A stretch of 7,375 bases of DNA, from contig URQU01000073.1 in the NCBI GenBank assembly GCA_900550055.1, positions 1-7,375 of the forward strand. Direction: 5' to 3'. This document shows, piece by piece, positions 1 through 7,375 of the stretch (the stretch's first letter is position 1; each line of letters begins with the position of its first letter). The notes under the pieces were generated by a model. That model was not told the origin of the DNA. It did not search any database and saw only the letters and a list, made by a program, of their open reading frames with translations. The position numbers and the translations under genes are program-made. The stretch comes from an uncultured Coriobacteriaceae bacterium. Lineage in GTDB: Bacteria > Actinomycetota > Coriobacteriia > Coriobacteriales > Eggerthellaceae.

Positions 1-3
1 CCA

Positions 4-927
4 TCAGTACTGCACCTTCCAAAACACCAGACCGGCCGCTGGGGCATTCTCCCCCGCCGCGGTTCGGTCGCGGGCCTCAAGCACCTCGCTCACCCATTCG
101 GGCTTGCGCAGACCGCGGCCCACCATGACCAGCGTGCCCACAATGGTGCGCACCATGGAATGCAGGAACGCGTTACCCACCACCTTGATGGTCAGCACCT
201 CCTCGCCCATGATGGTCTCGCGCGAAAGCGAGATCTCATGCACGTTGCGGCACGTGGGCTTGCCCACGGCGCTTGCGGCCATGCAAAAGCTCTTGAAATC
301 GTGCTCCCCTTCTAGATAACGGGCAGCCTGCTGCATGGCGTTCATATCCAGGTCGGCATGCACGAACCAGCTGAAATCGCGCATGAACAGCGGTGGCGTA
401 TCATCCAGGCAGATATGGTAGTGGTATTCGCGCCATTGCGCATCGAATCGAGCGCTGAAACCCGGCTCGCGTTGCTCGACCTTGCGCACCGTGATATCCT
501 CATGCGTCAACGCATTCAAGCTTCGACGCAGGCTGTACAGGCTGCGTCTTTCCAGCTCATCGGCGGATACGTTGAAGCTGACCACCTGGCCAAGCGCATG
601 CACGCCCGCGTCCGTGCGGCCCGAGCACACCACCTCCACCGGTCGGCGCATCACCAGGGACAGCGCCTGTTCAAGCTCTCCCTGCACGGTAAGCTTGCCG
701 GGCTGACGGGCGAATCCGCAGAACGGGCCGCCATTGTAGGACACCGTCAACGACAAGGTGCGCTCGGCATCCTCGCGTTCGAAGCCCACAGCATCGCTCG
801 CCCGTGCCGCATCGGCATACGCCGTTGCGCCTTCCGCCTGCATCCCCGCGGCTTCCGTTTGCATCATCGCAGCTTCCGCTTGCAACGTTTTCTCGATATG
901 TTCAATCGTTTTATCCATGCGGTCCAT
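4..927 (-). CDS. truA: tRNA pseudouridine(38-40) synthase TruA with an N-terminal extension
   Basis: Isomerises uridine to pseudouridine at positions 38-40 of the tRNA anticodon arm (EC 5.4.99.12). Numbered from the ATG at 927 (307 residues), the TruA core starts near residue 56 (ERTLSLTVSYNGG), so the core alone has normal family length. The catalytic aspartate is D106 in SGRTDAGVHALGQV. The YHYH segment near 168-171 matches the conserved tyrosine region. EHDFKSF, then NAFLHSMVRTIVG with R260, and the C-terminal APAAGLVFWKVQY are typical. The motif YNGGPFCGFARQPG is a divergent form of the usual YDG...GWQ. The extension before the core is helical, with three heptad repeats. The start is uncertain. 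The frame extends to an ATG at 984 (326 residues), but that start lies in the dnaE terminator and has no Shine-Dalgarno. ATGs at 927, 918, 867, 864 and 843 are all possible, and none has a strong ribosome site. The function is certain; the N terminus is not. Confidence 0.93.
   Translation of the reverse strand: MDRMDKTIEHIEKTLQAEAAMMQTEAAGMQAEGATAYADAARASDAVGFEREDAERTLSLTVSYNGGPFCGFARQPGKLTVQGELEQALSLVMRRPVEVVCSGRTDAGVHALGQVVSFNVSADELERRSLYSLRRSLNALTHEDITVRKVEQREPGFSARFDAQWREYHYHICLDDTPPLFMRDFSWFVHADLDMNAMQQAARYLEGEHDFKSFCMAASAVGKPTCRNVHEISLSRETIMGEEVLTIKVVGNAFLHSMVRTIVGTLVMVGRGLRKPEWVSEVLEARDRTAAGENAPAAGLVFWKVQY
820..882 (-). repeat. Three tandem 21-bp degenerate repeats in the truA 5' region
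   Basis: The units at 862-882, 841-861 and 820-840 (read leftwards) each share a CTTCCG core on the plus strand. They translate as QAEAAMM, QTEAAGM and QAEGATA, a heptad pattern suited to an alpha-helix or coiled coil. The first two units are close copies and the third is more diverged. Both synonymous (GCT/GCC, CAA/CAG, GCG/GCA) and nonsynonymous changes occur among the copies. Confidence 0.75.
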
Positions 928-931
928 GATA
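926..931 (-). promoter_or_regulatory. Possible truA -10 element (TATCAT), tentative
   Basis: TATCAT on the minus strand lies after the dnaE terminator tail. It ends exactly 7 bases before the ATG at 918, the spacing expected if transcription started at that codon (a leaderless mRNA, common in many Actinobacteria). No convincing -35 element is visible. It also overlaps the alternative ATG at 927. This is inference from position only. Confidence 0.25.
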
Positions 932-947
932 CGCGACAACGCCCGCC

Positions 948-982
948 AAAAGAAACGGGACCCGGATTCACATCCGGGTCCC
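948..982 (-). terminator. Intrinsic terminator of dnaE, overlapping the 5' end of the truA reading frame
   Basis: A perfect 11-bp stem has arms 972-982 and 957-967 (minus strand GGGACCCGGAT and ATCCGGGTCCC) with a 4-base loop (968-971). It is followed on the minus strand by the T-rich tail GTTTCTTTT. It begins about 31 bases after the dnaE TAA. It occupies the first codons of the longest truA open frame, which argues against an ATG start at 984. Confidence 0.9.
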
Positions 983-1013
983 ATGGGATATCCAATACCA
1001 AGCAGCGCAACCG

Positions 1014-4000
1014 TTATGCCGTAAGCACGTTATAGCCGAATAAATCCGTCAACTCGCTGCGCATGATGGGGCTTTCCGCATCCACCGTGACCGGCAGCTC
1101 CGCCCGGAACTTGTGCCCGTCGCTTTGCTTCACGAACAGCACCACGCCATCACGCCCCGGGTACGATTTCAGGATGCGGTTCAAGCGCATGGACTTCGAT
1201 TGATCGAAGTCCGACATAGGCACGCTCAGGCGCAGCTGACGAGGCTTCGCATCCTCTTCGCTCAGCTCAAGCGTTTCCGTCTCGAACACCATGATCTGGT
1301 TACCGCGATCGGAATGCTCGAACTTGCCCTTGATCTTGACGATGGCATCCTCTTGGATGGCCTCGGCGTTCTCCTCGTACTTGAAGCAGATGCACTCCAC
1401 GTGGCCCGTAGTGTCTTCCAGGTCGAACGTGGCCATCTTCGTGCCGCGCTTCGTCAGCTTCGTCACAACATTGGACACCATGCCCACGAACACCGCGGAC
1501 TTGATCTCCTTCGTACGCTCGGCCAGATCGCCCAACTGCCACTTCGTGATGCGCGAGATGTAGTTCTCGTACGGCGTGAGCGGATGGTCCGAGACGTAGA
1601 TCTTCATGATCTCCTTCTCGTACGTCAGCAGCTGGCGCTTCGGCCACTCCACTCCGTCAGGAGCAGGCACGTCTTCCTGGAAACCAGAATCCGCATCATC
1701 CGCGAACAGGTCGAACATGCTCACCTGACCACGATCTCGGTCCTTCTGGCGCTTCGCAGCGCCTTCCAAAAGCGGCGTCTCCTCAATGAAGTACATGAGC
1801 TGCTTGCGCGTGTACCCCGTCGAATCGAATGCACCGCCCTTGATGAGCGCTTCGAGCGTCTTTCGGTTGTAGCACTTCGCATCGACGCGGTTCACGAAGT
1901 CGTGCAAGCTGGTGAACGGGCCGTTCTTTTCTCGCTCCTCGATAATCTCGTCCGCCACGTTGCGACCGACGCCGCGCACGCCGACCAGGCCGAAGCGGAT
2001 GCCGTTCTCAACTGGCGTGAACTCGGCGTTCGACGAGTTGATATCCGGCGGCAGCACGGGCGTGCCGTTGTGATTGCAGCTGGAGATATAACGGATCAAG
2101 CGGTCAGTGTTGCCCATGTAACTGGACAGCACTGCAGCCATGTACTCGTTCGGGTAATGCGCCTTCAGATAGGCGGTGCGCATAACCAGGATCGAGTACG
2201 CAGCCGAATGCGATTTGTTGAACGCGTACTTTGCGAACTTCTCCGCGTCATCCCAAATCTTCTTCGCGATTTCAAGCGAGTACCCGTTCTCGACCGCGCC
2301 GTTGTTCCAGTCCTCCTGCAGCATGCGCATGATGTCGAGCTTCTTCTTGCCCATTGCCTTGCGCAGCTTGTCTGCCTTACCGGCGGAAAAGCCGCTCATG
2401 ACCATGGACACCTGCATGATCTGCTCTTGGTACACCATGGTGCCATAGGTTTCCTCAAGCACCGGGCGCAGACGTTCGTCGTAGTAGTGCACGGGCGTTT
2501 TACCGCTTGCTACCTTAACGTAGTCGTCGACCATACCGGACTCCAACGGGCCCGGACGGTTCAGAGCGATCGAAGCCACGATGTCGCTGAACCTCTTCGG
2601 TGGCAGGCGCGCGAACAAGCTTACATACAAGCCGCCCTCAACCTGGAACAGGCCGTCCATGTTGCCCGAACGCATGAGCGCGAATGCCGCCTCATCGTCG
2701 GTGGGAATCTCCTCGGGGATGATCTTGCGACCCGTGGTCATCTCCACGTTGCGGCAAGCGCGCGAAAGCACGCCCAACGTACGCAAGCCAAGGAAGTCCA
2801 TCTTCAATAGGCCCAGGTCCGGCGTGTAATGGCCATCGTATTGCGTGATGATGCCGCCGCCCTTGGTATCGCGTTTGACCGGCACGTGGTCGGCCATAGG
2901 ATCTCGGCAGATGATGGTTGCGCACGCATGCACACCCTCGCCGCGCACATGACCCTCGATGGACTGCGCCGCGTCTACGACCGCCTTTACATCCTCTTCG
3001 GTGTCGTAGGCCTTCTTTAAATCAGGGTTGGTGTCCAGCGCCTTCTGGATGGTGATGCCCAGCTCATCGCCGATCATCTTGCAGATCTTATCGCCTACGC
3101 TGTAGGGATAATCGAGCACGCGCGCCGCGTCGCGCACAGCGTTTTTCGCCTGCAGCTTGCCGAACGTGATAACGCCCGTAACGTGATCGGCGCCGTACAC
3201 CTCGCGGATGTGCTCGATGACCTCTTGGCGACGCTCATCCTCGAAGTCGCAGTCGATATCAGGCATCTCCACGCGTTCCGGGGAAAGAAATCGCTCGAAC
3301 AGCAAGCCGTTGGAAAGCGGCTCCAAGTCGGTGATGCCCATGGCGTATGCAACGATCGAACCAGCAGCGGAACCACGGCCCGGTCCAACACCGATGCCCT
3401 GGCTACGCGCCCAGTCCAAGTATTCCTGCACGATCAGGAAGTACGCAGGGAAGCCCTGCTGGATGATAACGCTCATCTCGTATTCGGCACGGTCGAGCGG
3501 CTCTTTGGGAATAGGATCGCCGTAGCGCTTCTTCATGCCTTCGAGCACCTGATGACGGAACCAGCTCTCGTCCGTCTCGCCCTCGGGAAGCGGGAACCTC
3601 GGCAGAATGGAATCGCGCTCAAGGATGACGTTGCACTTCTCGGCAACCTCCACCGTGGTATCACATGCCTCGGGGAAATCGCGAAGCGCCTCGCGCATCT
3701 CCTCTTCCGTTTTCATATAGAACTGGTCGTTCTCGAACTTCATGCGATTCGTATCGTTGACCGCCGAGCCCGTGCCGATGCACAGCATGATATCCTGCGC
3801 CTTCGCATCTTCCTGCAGCAGGTAATGAAAGTCGTTCGTCGCAATGGTTTTCAAGCCCGCTCGATGCGCAACCTCGGTTAGCTGATGATTCAGCTCCGTT
3901 TGCGTAAGCCCGCCGTCGGTGCGGATGCCTTGGTTTTGCAGCTCGATATAGAAATCGCCCGGTTCGAAGCAGCTCGCGAACTTATTTGCCCACTCCACCG

Positions 4001-4472
4001 CCTCATCGAACTGACGATTGTCAAGCAGCTTCGGAATGATGCCCGCGATGCACGCAGACGAGCCGATAATGCCCTTGCCATACTTTTGCAACATGCTGAA
4101 CGTGGTACGCGGCTTGTAGTAGAAGTTGTCAACATGAGATTCGCTGACCAGGTTCAACAGATTGTGATAGCCCTCGTTGGTTTTGGCGAGCAGCAGCAAG
4201 TGGTACAGCCTGGGCTTCACATCCTTGCGAAGCTCCTCATCGGTGGTGAAATACACTTCGCAACCGTAAATCGGCTTGACCTTCTTGCCGGTTTCCTTCT
4301 CAACGGCGGCACAAGCATCGCAAAGCTCGGGAACGCCGGACATAACGCCGTGATCGCTGATGGCTACAGCGGGCATGTCTAGTTCTGCCGCGCGACGGAC
4401 CATATCCTTGATGTGAGTCAGGCCGTCAAGCAACGAATATTCCGTATGGTTATGCAAATGAACGAACGCCAT
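1014..4472 (-). CDS. dnaE: DNA polymerase III subunit alpha (replicative DnaE)
   Basis: Catalytic subunit of the replicative polymerase (EC 2.7.7.7). Its 1152 residues match the usual DnaE length. The N-terminal PHP domain starts FVHLHNHTEYSLLDG and keeps the putative metal ligands H7, H9, D16, H41, E72, H91, C141, D214 and H216. The C-family palm contains GPGRGSAAGS (363-372), the catalytic aspartates D405 and D407 in PDIDCDF, and the third at D559 in KMDFLGL. The fingers and helix-hairpin-helix regions follow, with FGLVGVRGVGRNVADEII at about 827-844. A beta-clamp-binding motif QVSMFDLF is at 916-923, as in E. coli near 920. A C-terminal OB fold spans about 992-1070 (KSAVFVGMVSNVVTK onward). 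The length, the C-terminal OB fold and the intact PHP domain fit the replicative enzyme better than the error-prone DnaE2/ImuC. It appears to be transcribed alone, between the atp terminator and its own terminator. The LexA-like site upstream raises possible SOS control. Confidence 0.98.
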   Translation of the reverse strand: MAFVHLHNHTEYSLLDGLTHIKDMVRRAAELDMPAVAISDHGVMSGVPELCDACAAVEKETGKKVKPIYGCEVYFTTDEELRKDVKPRLYHLLLLAKTNEGYHNLLNLVSESHVDNFYYKPRTTFSMLQKYGKGIIGSSACIAGIIPKLLDNRQFDEAVEWANKFASCFEPGDFYIELQNQGIRTDGGLTQTELNHQLTEVAHRAGLKTIATNDFHYLLQEDAKAQDIMLCIGTGSAVNDTNRMKFENDQFYMKTEEEMREALRDFPEACDTTVEVAEKCNVILERDSILPRFPLPEGETDESWFRHQVLEGMKKRYGDPIPKEPLDRAEYEMSVIIQQGFPAYFLIVQEYLDWARSQGIGVGPGRGSAAGSIVAYAMGITDLEPLSNGLLFERFLSPERVEMPDIDCDFEDERRQEVIEHIREVYGADHVTGVITFGKLQAKNAVRDAARVLDYPYSVGDKICKMIGDELGITIQKALDTNPDLKKAYDTEEDVKAVVDAAQSIEGHVRGEGVHACATIICRDPMADHVPVKRDTKGGGIITQYDGHYTPDLGLLKMDFLGLRTLGVLSRACRNVEMTTGRKIIPEEIPTDDEAAFALMRSGNMDGLFQVEGGLYVSLFARLPPKRFSDIVASIALNRPGPLESGMVDDYVKVASGKTPVHYYDERLRPVLEETYGTMVYQEQIMQVSMVMSGFSAGKADKLRKAMGKKKLDIMRMLQEDWNNGAVENGYSLEIAKKIWDDAEKFAKYAFNKSHSAAYSILVMRTAYLKAHYPNEYMAAVLSSYMGNTDRLIRYISSCNHNGTPVLPPDINSSNAEFTPVENGIRFGLVGVRGVGRNVADEIIEEREKNGPFTSLHDFVNRVDAKCYNRKTLEALIKGGAFDSTGYTRKQLMYFIEETPLLEGAAKRQKDRDRGQVSMFDLFADDADSGFQEDVPAPDGVEWPKRQLLTYEKEIMKIYVSDHPLTPYENYISRITKWQLGDLAERTKEIKSAVFVGMVSNVVTKLTKRGTKMATFDLEDTTGHVECICFKYEENAEAIQEDAIVKIKGKFEHSDRGNQIMVFETETLELSEEDAKPRQLRLSVPMSDFDQSKSMRLNRILKSYPGRDGVVLFVKQSDGHKFRAELPVTVDAESPIMRSELTDLFGYNVLTA

Positions 4473-4479
4473 AGATGCG

Positions 4480-4483
4480 CCTC
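4480..4483 (-). promoter_or_regulatory. Shine-Dalgarno site of dnaE
   Basis: GAGG lies 7 bases upstream of the ATG at 4472. Together with the canonical PHP-domain start MAFVHLHNHTEYSLLDG, this fixes the dnaE start. Confidence 0.65.
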
Positions 4484-4510
4484 GAATCTTCTCACAAGCT
4501 GATGTGCTGC

Positions 4511-4544
4511 GCTTCGGTCAGGCTTGGCGCCGATTGACCGAAGC
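4511..4544. repeat. Perfect 10-bp inverted repeat in the dnaE leader
   Basis: The arms GCTTCGGTCA (4511-4520) and TGACCGAAGC (4535-4544) are exact reverse complements separated by 14 bases. The separating sequence contains the GGCGCC palindrome and could form a small nested GGC/GCC pairing. The repeat sits about 39 bases upstream of the dnaE ATG, inside the predicted 5' leader. No T-run follows it on the minus strand, so it does not look like a terminator there. It could be an mRNA hairpin or a dimeric-protein operator. Confidence 0.7.
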
Positions 4545-4562
4545 AGGGTTTTCCGGTTCCCC

Positions 4563-4571
4563 ATCATAGCA
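4563..4571 (-). promoter_or_regulatory. Putative dnaE promoter, extended -10 element
   Basis: On the minus strand TGCTATGAT gives a -10 hexamer TATGAT (5 of 6 matches to TATAAT) preceded by an extended-10 TG. No good -35 hexamer stands 16-18 bases upstream, and the extended -10 may compensate. The predicted transcription start is near 4556, giving a dnaE leader of about 84 bases. It lies downstream of the atp terminator, consistent with dnaE being transcribed independently. Confidence 0.55.
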
Positions 4572-4579
4572 GCCTTTAG

Positions 4580-4593
4580 CGCACGCGTGTTCG
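4580..4593. promoter_or_regulatory. LexA (SOS) box-like site upstream of dnaE
   Basis: The minus strand reads CGAACACGCGTGCG. Against the Gram-positive/actinobacterial LexA consensus CGAACRNRYGTTCG this mismatches at one position (GTGC instead of GTTC). It lies 11 bases upstream of the putative dnaE -10 element, over the place where a -35 element would sit, a typical repressor position. The intact half also belongs to a perfect 10-bp palindrome TGTTCGAACA (4588-4597). The match is seen in the sequence; LexA binding is inference, and the true LexA motif of this organism is unknown to me. Confidence 0.4.
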
Positions 4594-4636
4594 AACAAAC
4601 GATGGATTTCGCGCGGGGTTTCATACGGCCATACGC

Positions 4637-4669
4637 AAAACGGCCCCCGCCATTCGGCGGGAGCCGTTT
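4637..4669 (-). terminator. Intrinsic terminator closing the atp operon
   Basis: Inverted repeat with arms 4656-4669 and 4638-4651 and a 4-base loop (4652-4655). On the minus strand it forms a 14-bp GC-rich stem (AAACGGCTCCCGCC with GGCGGGGGCCGTTT) containing a single G-U pair. The last bases of the stem plus the next base give a TTTT run, followed by GCG. The U-tract is short, but the stem is long and it lies about 90 bases past the atpC stop. The plus-strand reading has a slightly shorter T-run, and no plus-strand gene is present to be terminated. Confidence 0.88.
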
Positions 4670-4756
4670 CAGGTGAACAGCCGATGGATACGACCGTCGC
4701 GTTGCCAGCAGTCGCACCAGCGGCCGCGGGTTCAGATGTTCAAGCCAACACCCAGG

Positions 4757-5026
4757 CTATGCAGCAACAGGCGTCGCGCTATCGGCAAGGATAATCACCT
4801 TGTCGTCGGTAACCTGCACGTAGCCGCCCTTAACTTCGTAGCGCTGCACGGCGCCGCCCCCTGCAGGCGTCAGGCGAATCTCGCCATCAGCCAGCACGGA
4901 CACCAACGGAGCGTGACCGGCCAGAAAGCCCATCTCGCCCTCGACGCCCGGAACGACGACCATTTCAACCTCGCAAGCTGCAAGCTTCTCGGCAGGCGTG
5001 ACGATGTCGCACTTGAAGCTAGCCAT
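4757..5026 (-). CDS. atpC: F-type ATP synthase subunit epsilon, short form with only the N-terminal domain
   Basis: Epsilon subunit of F1, which binds the foot of gamma and links it to the c-ring. The 89 residues correspond to the N-terminal beta-sandwich domain: FKCDIVTPAEKLAACEVEMVVVPG, then the signature GEMGFLAGHAPLVSVL at about 30-45, then YEVKGGYVQVTDDKVIILAD. The protein ends at SATPVAA immediately after this domain. The C-terminal helical hairpin found in about 130-140-residue epsilons such as that of E. coli, which mediates ATPase inhibition there, is absent. The TAG stop is real by this reading: the frame beyond it shows no epsilon-like helices. The start follows the atpD TAG by one base (TAGTATG). 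The Shine-Dalgarno match (AAGGA about 11 bases upstream, within the end of atpD) is modest, so translation may depend on coupling to atpD. It is the last gene of the operon, with a terminator about 90 bases downstream. Confidence 0.95.
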   Translation of the reverse strand: MASFKCDIVTPAEKLAACEVEMVVVPGVEGEMGFLAGHAPLVSVLADGEIRLTPAGGGAVQRYEVKGGYVQVTDDKVIILADSATPVAA

Positions 5027-5027
5027 A

Positions 5028-6482
<1,455 letters not shown>

Positions 6483-7375
6483 TTAATCCTCCAAAGCAGC
6501 AGCGCCACCGACGATTTCCGAAATCTCGGTCGTGATAGCGCCCTGGCGTACGCGGTTATACAATCTGGTCAACGTGTTAACCATCTCGGTGGCATTGTCC
6601 GTTGCCGACATCATGGCGTTGCGGCGTGCGCCCTGCTCAGCAGCTGCCGAGTCGATCAGCGCATGATACAGCGTAGTGCGAACATACGCCGGCAGCAGCT
6701 GGTCAAGAACAGCTTCAGGGCTCGGCTCGAAGATCACATCGCCCTCAAGCTTCTCGCCCGCGGACTCATCGGCGCTCTCAGCCTTTGCAGCTTTGATGGC
6801 CGACGTGTCGACGGGGAGCAGCAACTCCTCGCGAAGCTGCTGCTCTGCCGAATTCTTAGCGTGGTTGTACACCACGATGACCTCGTCGATCGATCCATTG
6901 GCGTAAGCATCGACCGCATATGCGGCGATCTCGTCTGCAGCCTCTACCGTGGGGTCGGCAGACTGGCCCGCAAAGGCGAGAACCGGCTCGACACGACGGT
7001 ACGTGTAATAGCCGATAGCCTTCTTGCCGCAGGCAACCACGCTGACTTCAGCGCCGGCCGCCTGCTTGCTCTTCATCAAACGATCGACTTGGCGCAGCAC
7101 GTTGCTGTTGAAGCCGCCGGCCAGACCGCGGTCCGACACGACGACGACGATCAGCACGTTCTTGACCTCGTCATGCTTGCGCAACAGCGCATTCTCGGAG
7201 CCACCTACACGCTTGGCAACGTTGGCCAACATTTCGACCATGGACTCGGCATACGGCGTAGCCGCCGCCACGCGTTCGCCGGCAAGGCGGATCTTCGCAG
7301 CAGCAACCATTTCCATGGTACGCGTGATCTGCTTCGTCGAAGAGACGGAGCCGATACGCCTTTCAATGTCGTGAA
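6483..7375 (-). CDS. atpG: F-type ATP synthase subunit gamma (5' end cut by the window edge)
   Basis: Encodes the gamma subunit, the central rotor shaft of F1, which couples proton-driven c-ring rotation to catalysis in the alpha3beta3 head at the cytoplasmic face of the membrane. The frame stays open to the right edge. The first complete codon (7373-7371) begins HDIERRIGSVSSTKQITRT, the classic gamma N-terminal helix, and runs directly into MEMVAAAKIRLA. The ATG at 7316 is therefore an internal methionine, and only about 3-5 codons lie outside the window. There are 296 visible residues, slightly longer than E. coli gamma. Other family signatures are DRGLAGGFNSNVLR and the C-terminal helix with SATDNATEMVNTLTRLYNRVRQGAITTEISEIVGGAAA. 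A charged, Ala/Glu-rich insert (around KAESADESAGEKLEGD) precedes FEPSPEAVLDQLLPAYV and accounts for the extra length. The TAA stop abuts the atpD start, so atpG, atpD and atpC form one operon. Identification is secure. Confidence 0.96.
   Translation of the reverse strand, partial: HDIERRIGSVSSTKQITRTMEMVAAAKIRLAGERVAAATPYAESMVEMLANVAKRVGGSENALLRKHDEVKNVLIVVVVSDRGLAGGFNSNVLRQVDRLMKSKQAAGAEVSVVACGKKAIGYYTYRRVEPVLAFAGQSADPTVEAADEIAAYAVDAYANGSIDEVIVVYNHAKNSAEQQLREELLLPVDTSAIKAAKAESADESAGEKLEGDVIFEPSPEAVLDQLLPAYVRTTLYHALIDSAAAEQGARRNAMMSATDNATEMVNTLTRLYNRVRQGAITTEISEIVGGAAALED
6487..6492 (-). promoter_or_regulatory. Shine-Dalgarno site of atpD, inside the end of atpG
   Basis: GGAGGA lies 4 bases upstream of the atpD ATG (6482). 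It is formed by the last Leu-Glu-Asp codons of atpG. Because the atpG TAA and the atpD ATG are directly adjacent (TAAATG), ribosomes finishing gamma stop on top of the beta initiation site, which suggests translational coupling. This confirms the atpD start. Confidence 0.85.

Noticed and set aside
1113..2810. A 565-codon plus-strand open frame antisense to dnaE, and several shorter ones (358-1035, 3183-3881, 3885-4382)
   Set aside because: They lie wholly or almost wholly opposite well-supported genes, show no recognisable domains, and have the His/Arg/Leu-rich composition typical of antisense frames in GC-rich coding DNA.
4511..4544. The dnaE leader inverted repeat as a transcription attenuator
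   Set aside because: No T-run follows the stem on the minus strand, and no leader peptide or competing antiterminator pairing could be seen.
4418..4756. The frame after the atpC TAG stays open for over 100 codons, suggesting stop-codon readthrough that would restore a C-terminal epsilon domain
   Set aside because: The translation does not resemble the epsilon helical domain. It runs through the terminator and into the dnaE start, so the openness looks like chance in GC-rich DNA.
6483..7316. atpG starting at the ATG at 7316
   Set aside because: The frame continues upstream as HDIERRIGSVSSTKQITRT, the conserved gamma N terminus, so this methionine is internal and the gene runs off the window edge.

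Overview
The window is a compact stretch of a GC-rich actinobacterial chromosome. All recognised genes lie on the minus strand. The proteins suggest the class Coriobacteriia (Eggerthellaceae-like): the DnaE start resembles actinobacterial DnaE1, and the TruA is divergent, with GFARQPG in place of the usual GWQ-type motif. This taxonomic placement is inferred from protein character without any database search and is moderate at best. I see no mobile element, CRISPR array, tRNA or rRNA.

Read in the direction of transcription, from the right edge leftwards, the window opens with the 3' end of an F-type ATP synthase operon. The genes are atpG (gamma, with its first few codons off the right edge), atpD (beta) and atpC (epsilon). 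The junctions are extremely tight: atpG TAA abuts atpD ATG, and one base separates atpD TAG from atpC ATG. Epsilon has only the N-terminal beta-sandwich domain. A strong intrinsic terminator at 4637-4669 closes the operon.

Next comes a 284-base intergenic region holding the apparent dnaE promoter. It contains an extended -10 element, a LexA/SOS-box-like site just upstream of it, and a perfect 10-bp inverted repeat in the expected dnaE leader. dnaE encodes a full-length replicative Pol III alpha subunit with all catalytic residues and a complete set of PHP metal-ligand residues. It ends at a second intrinsic terminator (about 948-982).

The last gene is truA (tRNA pseudouridine synthase). Its longest open reading frame begins inside the dnaE terminator hairpin, so the true start is probably further in. 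It carries a roughly 55-residue N-terminal extension containing three tandem 21-bp (heptad) repeats. The truA stop codon overlaps a further ATG (TGATG) at the left edge, which may be the start of a translationally coupled gene outside the window.

These are core housekeeping functions: energy conversion, chromosome replication and tRNA modification. I found no clear new system. The points most worth following up are the regulatory signals upstream of dnaE and the odd 5' end of truA.
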